From positions 496,001-560,000 of the forward strand of contig NZ_JALPVL010000002.1 of the NCBI RefSeq assembly GCF_023544465.1: DNA of 64,000 nt, in the 5' to 3' direction. Below the pieces are notes generated by a model. That model did not search any database, had not been told where the DNA came from, and saw only the letters and a program-made list of their open reading frames with translations. A program made the position numbers and the translations under genes. This stretch comes from Paractinoplanes maris (lineage in GTDB: Bacteria > Actinomycetota > Actinomycetes > Mycobacteriales > Micromonosporaceae). This document shows, in pieces, positions 59,048 to 64,000 of the stretch; position 1 is the stretch's first letter; each line of letters starts with the position of its first letter.

Positions 59048-59051
59048 ACGG

Positions 59052-59894
59052 GTGCACCACGCCAACCACTTCTACGGCCACGCGCACATCCTCGCGGAGT
59101 ATTGCGGCCTCGATCCGGAGCACCCGCCCCGGATCGACGGCTATGTGCAGCACGGCTGGAACGTGGTGGACGGGCTCGGCCTCGGCACGCCTTACGTGCC
59201 GGGCCGGCCCATCTTCGTCTACTCCGAGCGCACCCGGCGCCGGGCGTGGTCGATGGGGCGCCGGCAGGCCACGGTCGTCGGCGCTCCGTTCCTCTATCTG
59301 ATCGCCCTGCGGCCCGAGGCGCCGGACGCCCCGCCGCGCGAGGGCACGATCTTCTACCCGTTCCACGGCTGGGAGAAGCAGCAGGTCCTCGGCGACCACC
59401 AGCGCCAGGTCGACGAGATCCTCGAGACCGAGACGGGCCCGGTCACCTTCTGCCTGTACTGGAACGAATACCGCAACGACGAGGTCCGGGCCGCCTACGA
59501 GAAGTACGGGCGGGTCATCTGCCACGGCTACCGCGGTCAGCAGTGGCGCGACACCGACCGGCACTTCCTCGACAAGCAGCTCGCCGAGATGCGCCGCCAC
59601 CGGCGGGTGGCCTCCAACCGGCTGAGCAGCGCCATCTTCCACGGCGTGGCGGCCGGCTGCGAACCGGCCGTCTACGGCGACCCGATGCACCTCGACCACG
59701 AGGACCGCCCGACCGCCGACCGCATCCGTCGTGAGTGGCCCGAGCTGCACGGCAAGCACCTCGACGGGCAGGCCGCCCGGGCCTCGGCGCTGAGCGAGCT
59801 GGGCGACGGGTTCCTGGCCTCACCGGCCGAATTACGCGCCATGCTGGGGTGGACAAAGCATCATCAGGCGGCGACGGCTAGGGTGCCCGCGTGA
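59052..59894 (+). CDS. Uncharacterised protein of the pse operon, possible GT-B-like glycosyltransferase
   Basis: From GTG 59052 (GGGAG eleven bases upstream, within the pseC stop region) the protein has 280 residues and no membrane helix. It starts HHANHFYGHAHILAEYCGLD and continues IDGYVQHGWNVVDGLGLGTP, then IFYPFHGWEKQQVLGDHQ, TFCLYWNEYRNDEVRAAYE and a C-terminal SNRLSSAIFHGVAAGCEPAV-YGDP. The last block looks like the nucleotide-sugar-binding lobe of GT-B enzymes (S..G..A...G.P.V.YG). QHGWN resembles a loop of wall-polymer transferases. A nonulosonate (pseudaminyl) transferase is my best guess; I recognise no named family. Confidence 0.55.
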   Translation: MHHANHFYGHAHILAEYCGLDPEHPPRIDGYVQHGWNVVDGLGLGTPYVPGRPIFVYSERTRRRAWSMGRRQATVVGAPFLYLIALRPEAPDAPPREGTIFYPFHGWEKQQVLGDHQRQVDEILETETGPVTFCLYWNEYRNDEVRAAYEKYGRVICHGYRGQQWRDTDRHFLDKQLAEMRRHRRVASNRLSSAIFHGVAAGCEPAVYGDPMHLDHEDRPTADRIRREWPELHGKHLDGQAARASALSELGDGFLASPAELRAMLGWTKHHQAATARVPA

Positions 59895-61390
59895 TCGAGA
59901 TGATCGGGGGCGAGATGCCTTCCTTCACCGAGGACCGTCCCCGGCCCGGCGGGGCCTTGTTCGGCCACCTCGCCGGACTGCTGCCGGACGGCGCCCGGGT
60001 GCTGATCGCCGGGCCGCACGACGACGCCCTGATCGACACGATCGCCGCCCGCTGTTCGGCCACCTGCCTCGTCCGCTCCCAGCTCGAGGCGGCCGAGCTC
60101 GACGCCCGCGGCCTGCGGGTGCTCTGCGGCACGCTGGCCAAACTGACCGGCGACCAGCAGTTCGACGTCGTCGTCGCGCTCGACGGGCTCGGCCGGTTGT
60201 GCTCGGTCGAGGGGCCCCAGCTCGACTGGACCGAGAGCCTCCGAGCGCTGAGCCAGACCCTGCGCCCCGGCGGCACGCTGCTGCTCACCGTCGAGAACGA
60301 GCTGGGCGTCCACCGGCTGGTCGACCCGGGCAGCGCGACCGCGGTGCGCACCGACAGCGCCTGGAGCCCGCTCGGCGAGTTCGGCGGCCGGCCCGGCAGC
60401 CCGGCCCAGCTGACCGCCCGGCTCGCCGCCGAGGGGCTGTCGGCCGAGTGGCTGGCCGCGGCCTGGCCGGATCCCGGGGCGCCGACCCTGATCGCCACCA
60501 CCGACGCGATGCGGGACGGGCCGGTCGACACACTGGCCGCCGTGACCGCGGGCGCCGCCGCCCGGGCGTTCGCCGGCCGGCCGGTGCTCAGCGACCCCCG
60601 CCGGCTCGCGGCCGCGGCCGTCCGCGCCGGTCTGGGCCCCGAGTTCGCCGCCGCCTGGCTGGTCGCCGCCGGCCGGGGCCCGCGCCCGGAGGCCGTGCTC
60701 CCGCTGCCGCCGGTGCTGCTCGGTGACGGCCCGGTGACCGAGCTGGCGCCCGGCCGTGACGGGGAGTGGACCCGGCGTGTACTGCGCGAAATACCTGGTC
60801 GTGACGATTCTGGCCTCAGCGGGCCACTCCCGGCGGGTCGTCTGCTCGAAGAGTTGCTCTTGGCCGCCTGCCTGCGGCACGATCTCCCGATCGTGCGGCG
60901 GCTGCTCACCGGCTGGGCCGCCGCACAGCCCGGGGCCACCGCCGACAACGTGGTGATCCACCAGGACAAATACTCGATTCTCGACCCCAGCGTTCCGCCG
61001 CAGACCGACGTGATCCGCCGGTTCGCCCAGACGCTGCTCGGCGGGGGCTACGCGCACCCCTGGCCGGCCGCCGTCGACCTGGACACTCTGACTTCGATCC
61101 TGCACGGCGCCTCGGGCCTGTCCGAGGACGTGCCGCCCGGTCCCGACCTTCCGCTCCCGGACTCACGCCGGGAGCACGAGGATCAGCTCCGGGCTCTGCG
61201 CGGGCAAGTGGCCGACGCCACCGCCCGTGCTCAGTGGTACGAGCGTGAGCTCGATAAAAAGGACAAAGAACTTCGTAAGGCTCGTACGCAGATCGCGACC
61301 TTCAGCGGCTCCGTCGGCTTTCGCGTGGCGAAGCTGGGGTACGGAGTAGCCCGTAAGGCACGTAATCGCCTTCGAAAAGGACTTTCATGA
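59891..61390 (+). CDS. Methyltransferase-like glycan-locus protein, paralogue of the 41075 gene
   Basis: GTG 59891 overlaps the preceding stop (GTGA). The 499-residue protein has a Rossmann methyltransferase-like N-part (ARVLIAGPHDDALIDTIAA, FDVVVALDGLGRLCSVEGPQ, LRPGGTLLLTVENELGVH). Its middle has GRPVLSDPRRLAAAAVRAG, and the C-terminal coiled and basic helix is LDKKDKELRKARTQIATFSG with VAKLGYGVARKARNRLRK. It shares GGEM, AGPH.D, GRPVLSDPRRL and a HPW motif with the 618-residue protein beside pseI. C-termini of this kind are seen on enzymes of glycan loci. Its reaction, perhaps O-methylation of a sugar, is unproven. Confidence 0.65.
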   Translation: MIEMIGGEMPSFTEDRPRPGGALFGHLAGLLPDGARVLIAGPHDDALIDTIAARCSATCLVRSQLEAAELDARGLRVLCGTLAKLTGDQQFDVVVALDGLGRLCSVEGPQLDWTESLRALSQTLRPGGTLLLTVENELGVHRLVDPGSATAVRTDSAWSPLGEFGGRPGSPAQLTARLAAEGLSAEWLAAAWPDPGAPTLIATTDAMRDGPVDTLAAVTAGAAARAFAGRPVLSDPRRLAAAAVRAGLGPEFAAAWLVAAGRGPRPEAVLPLPPVLLGDGPVTELAPGRDGEWTRRVLREIPGRDDSGLSGPLPAGRLLEELLLAACLRHDLPIVRRLLTGWAAAQPGATADNVVIHQDKYSILDPSVPPQTDVIRRFAQTLLGGGYAHPWPAAVDLDTLTSILHGASGLSEDVPPGPDLPLPDSRREHEDQLRALRGQVADATARAQWYERELDKKDKELRKARTQIATFSGSVGFRVAKLGYGVARKARNRLRKGLS

Positions 61391-62112
61391 CAACCCTCGG
61401 CATCATCCAGGCCCGGATGGGCTCTTCCCGGCTTCCCGGCAAGGTGTTGCGCCAGCTGGGCAGCCGCAGTGTCCTGGAGCGCGTCGTCCGGGCCGCCCAG
61501 CAGAGCGGTGTGCTGGACAAGGTCGTGGTGGCCACCACGACCGAGGCGGACGACGACGACGTCGCGACCGAGTGCGCGGCGATCGGCGTGCCCTGCTTCC
61601 GGGGCTCGGTCGACGACGTCCTCGACCGGTTCCTGGGCGTTCTCGACGAGCACGAGAGCGACATCGTGCTCCGCTTCACCGCGGACTCGCCGCTGCTCGA
61701 CCCGGAGCTGATCGCGCTCACCCACCGGGTGTTCCTGGCCGCCGGTGTGGACTACATGACCACGTCGATCACCAAGACGCTGCCGCGCGGCCTGGATGTC
61801 GAGATCGTCCGCACGCCGGTGCTGCGCGAGATCGACGCGGTCGCCACCGCGCACCATCGCACCCACGTGACGTCGTACATCTACACGCACTCGGAGAAGT
61901 TCGACGTGCTCGGGCTGACCCTGCAGCCCGACCTGTCGCACCTGCGTCTCACGCTGGACACCGAGGACGACTGGAAGCTCATCGAGGCGATCGTCGCGCA
62001 CTTCGGCGACGAGCCGATCTCGGTCCGCAAGCTCACCGACTGGCTCGCCGGCCGGCCCGAGCTGATCGAGCTGAACGCCCACGTCCTTCAGAAGGCCCTG
62101 GTCCAGGCATAG
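61387..62112 (+). CDS. SpsF-type cytidylyltransferase, presumed CMP-pseudaminate synthase (PseF function)
   Basis: The 241-residue protein begins LGIIQARMGSSRLPGKVLRQ, the CTP-binding loop of the KdsB/SpsF family, and has RFTADSPLLDPEL and DTEDDWKLIEAIV. It is SpsF-like rather than classical PseF, but SpsF-type enzymes replace PseF in Gram-positive bacteria. It should activate pseudaminic acid with CTP. It overlaps the previous stop (ATGA) and is followed by pseG after 2 bp. Confidence 0.88.
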   Translation: MTTLGIIQARMGSSRLPGKVLRQLGSRSVLERVVRAAQQSGVLDKVVVATTTEADDDDVATECAAIGVPCFRGSVDDVLDRFLGVLDEHESDIVLRFTADSPLLDPELIALTHRVFLAAGVDYMTTSITKTLPRGLDVEIVRTPVLREIDAVATAHHRTHVTSYIYTHSEKFDVLGLTLQPDLSHLRLTLDTEDDWKLIEAIVAHFGDEPISVRKLTDWLAGRPELIELNAHVLQKALVQA

Positions 62113-62114
62113 CG

Positions 62115-63128
62115 GTGACGATCGTCGGTATTCGCTGCGACGCCGGTGCCCGCACCGGCGTCGGCCATCTCGTCCGGTGCGTCGCGCTGGCCGAGGAGCT
62201 CGTCTCCCGCGGCGCCGAGGTGCGCTTCCTGAGCGACCTCGGCGGCGTGGACTGGGCCGAGTCCCAGCTCACCCAGCGTGGCCTGCCCTGGCTGCCGCCA
62301 CCGGCGGACGAGGCCGGGCTGGTCGCCGCCGTCGATCGGCTCGGGCTCGACGCGCTGGTCATCGACTCGTACACCCTGCCGCCGCGGCAGTCGGCGGCGG
62401 TCCGCGAGACCGGCCTGCCCGTGCTCGCGATCGTGGACGGTGACTTCCGGGGCCAGACGGCCGACATCTACGTCGACCAGAACCTCGACGCCGTGATCGA
62501 CGCCGAGGGCGCGCTCGGCCTGGCCGGCCTCGACTACGCCCTGCTGCGCAGCTCGGTGCGCAGCCTCCGGCCGCCGGCCCCGCCGGTGCACACCTCATCG
62601 CGTACGCCGAAGGTCGTGGCCTTCTTCGGCGGCACCGACGCCTATCGGGCCGCGCCCGCGATCGCTGTCCTGCTGGCCCAGACCGGGGCCCCGTTCGAGG
62701 CGACGATCATCGGCGCCGATCAGAGCCTGCGCGACGAGTTGCACGCGGTCGTGCCGGCCGAGGGGCAGCGCTTCGAGATCATCCCGCCCACCGACGACCT
62801 GCCCAAGCTGCTGGCCGAGGCCGACCTCGCGGTGAGCGCGAGCGGCACGTCGACCTGGGAGTTGCTCTGCCTCGGGCTGCCGGCCGCGCTGGTCTGGGTC
62901 GTCGACAATCAGATTCTCGGGTACGACCGGACCGTCGCCCGCGGATACGGGGCCGGGCTGGGCCGGCTCGGGCACCTGGGCGCCGACGCCGTCGAGACGC
63001 TGGGCGGCCTGCTCACCGACGCGGCCGCCCGCACCGAGCTGGCCCGGCGGGCCTGGTCGGCGGTGGACGGCCGCGGGGTGGAACGGGTGGCCGACGCGCT
63101 GCTGGTCAGGGCTGCGTCACCTCGATGA
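62115..63128 (+). CDS. pseG: PseG, UDP-sugar hydrolase of pseudaminic acid synthesis
   Basis: GTG 62115 opens 337 residues with a GT-B-like fold: IRCDAGARTGVGHLVRCVALA (GxGHxxR, His18), VIDSYTLPP, VVAFFGGTDAYRAAPAI and DLAVSASGTSTWELLCLGLPA. PseG removes UDP from UDP-2,4-diacetamido-2,4,6-trideoxy-beta-L-altrose to release the sugar used by PseI. It completes a full pathway together with PseB, C, H, I and the SpsF-type enzyme. The 3' end overlaps the convergent reductase gene by 23 bp. Confidence 0.93.
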   Translation: MTIVGIRCDAGARTGVGHLVRCVALAEELVSRGAEVRFLSDLGGVDWAESQLTQRGLPWLPPPADEAGLVAAVDRLGLDALVIDSYTLPPRQSAAVRETGLPVLAIVDGDFRGQTADIYVDQNLDAVIDAEGALGLAGLDYALLRSSVRSLRPPAPPVHTSSRTPKVVAFFGGTDAYRAAPAIAVLLAQTGAPFEATIIGADQSLRDELHAVVPAEGQRFEIIPPTDDLPKLLAEADLAVSASGTSTWELLCLGLPAALVWVVDNQILGYDRTVARGYGAGLGRLGHLGADAVETLGGLLTDAAARTELARRAWSAVDGRGVERVADALLVRAASPR

Positions 63129-64000
63129 CGACCTTGCCCACGACGTGCTGCTCGACGGCCTCGTGGGCCTCGGCGACCCGCTCGAACGAGAACCGGACGA
63201 TCGGCAGCCCGGCCTCCTCCCCGACCCGGAAGGCGCCGCTGTTCACGGCCTCGGCCACCGCGGCCACCGCGTTGTCCTTCTCCTGCTCCGAAGTCGTGTA
63301 GGTCAGCACGAAGTCGAGGCTGGCGTTCTTGAGCATCGCCTTGAAACTGGGCACCGAGAACTTGCCGCCGACGTAGATCGCGATGTTGCCGCCGGGCGCG
63401 ATCACGTCGAGATCCGTCCCCAGGTTGTCGGTGTTGACCTCGACGATGACGTGCGGGCCGGTCTCACTGAGCTCGCGCACCCGGGCGGTCACGTCCTCCT
63501 CGCGATAGTTGATCGCCGCGTCGGCGCCGGCGGCCGCGGTCAGGTCGGCCTTCTCCTTCGACGAGACGGTGGTCAGCACGGTCGCCCCGGCCCACTTGGC
63601 AAGCTGGATCGCGGCGTTGCCGACCGCGCCCGCGCCCCCGGCGACCAGCACCGTGCGGCCCTCCAGCGCGCCCGGCGCCAGCCGGTCGGGGCCGTCACTG
63701 GCCAGCGTGAGGCAGCGGTGCGCGGTGAGTGCCGGGATGCCGAGCGCGGCGCCGACCTCGAACGGGACGTCCTCGTTCATCCGCACCACCTGGCGGCGGG
63801 GAAGCACGACGTACTCCTGCGCGGTGCCGTTCTCCCGCGCGTAGGAGGCGTCCCACACCCAGACGTGGTCGCCCGGCTCCAGGCCGGTCACACCGTCGCC
63901 GACCGCGTCCACCACGCCGGACCCGTCCTGGTTGGGCACGCGCGGCGGCGCCACCCCGTCCGGCACCCCGCGGCCGGCCCGGGTGCCGGTGTCGGTCGGG
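63106..64000 (-). CDS. NADPH:quinone-reductase-like MDR oxidoreductase (5' end outside window)
   Basis: The minus-strand frame is open to the right window edge; the visible start-like GTG at 63966 is internal, since the upstream residues PTDTGTRAGRGV continue the family N-terminus. Visible are PNQDGSGVVDAVGDGV, VLVAGGAGAVGNAAIQLAKW (nucleotide-binding AxxGxxG type) and the C-terminal VVGKVVIEVTQP. Zinc ligands are absent, as in quinone reductases (QOR). At least 298 residues are visible. Unrelated to the pse genes by function; it ends by overlapping pseG. Confidence 0.85.
   Translation of the reverse strand, partial: PTDTGTRAGRGVPDGVAPPRVPNQDGSGVVDAVGDGVTGLEPGDHVWVWDASYARENGTAQEYVVLPRRQVVRMNEDVPFEVGAALGIPALTAHRCLTLASDGPDRLAPGALEGRTVLVAGGAGAVGNAAIQLAKWAGATVLTTVSSKEKADLTAAAGADAAINYREEDVTARVRELSETGPHVIVEVNTDNLGTDLDVIAPGGNIAIYVGGKFSVPSFKAMLKNASLDFVLTYTTSEQEKDNAVAAVAEAVNSGAFRVGEEAGLPIVRFSFERVAEAHEAVEQHVVGKVVIEVTQP

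Overview
The window is very GC-rich, uses many GTG and TTG starts, has tightly overlapping genes and several start codons directly behind a -10-like box. It carries SigE-family sigma factors, MMPL transporters and many secreted proteins. Together this points to a filamentous actinomycete, most plausibly a Micromonosporaceae (Actinoplanes-like) chromosome; the genus is inference from gene content. I found no rRNA, tRNA, CRISPR array, complete insertion sequence or prophage.

Layout. 1-19 kb holds housekeeping and envelope genes: a truncated DUF1906/FG-GAP secreted protein, an MFS pump, a stand-alone LigD-type phosphoesterase, DedA, a HAD phosphatase, a DyP peroxidase, an SDR, secreted beta-propeller, chitinase and LamG proteins, NDH-2, a SigE-family sigma factor with a membrane partner, and an LPG-synthase-like membrane protein. 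A TMEM165/GDT1 manganese exporter operon at 16.7-19.0 kb is headed by a clear yybP-ykoY riboswitch. 19-28 kb is an accessory stretch of divergent regulator/transporter pairs with visible TetR operators, tandem repeats just after stop codons, an MFS remnant and a toxin/immunity-like pair. 28-33 kb is a DeoR-controlled sugar or polyol ABC operon without an ATPase gene. 33-39.5 kb carries two GGDEF-EAL proteins, a NUDIX hydrolase and a decayed phosphotransferase.

The most interesting content is a complete pseudaminic acid (nonulosonic acid) pathway split into two arms about 16 kb apart: pseH-pseI (39.5-41.0 kb), and pseB-pseC-putative glycosyltransferase-methyltransferase-like-pseF/spsF-pseG (56.9-63.1 kb). 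Each arm carries one member of a paralogous family of methyltransferase-like proteins (41.1-42.9 and 59.9-61.4 kb). Divergent from pseB is a compact six-gene operon (50.0-56.75 kb): acyl carrier protein, ketoreductase-like SDR, AMP-ligase, LuxE-like acyl-protein synthetase, LuxC-like acyl reductase and a large polytopic GT-C-like membrane protein. I infer that the two operons build and export or attach a nonulosonic-acid glycan carrying an unusual acyl group, on flagellin or as a wall teichulosonic acid.

Between the two arms lie a fluoride-channel pair (crcB1-crcB2), a GNAT gene preceded by two DnaA-box-like 9-mers, and an MMPL exporter with a two-component system. The MMPL and kinase genes share a nearly identical 18-bp operator. 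A second genome-level theme is a recurrent class of 28-33 bp tandem repeats starting at or just after stop codons, seen at five or six places.
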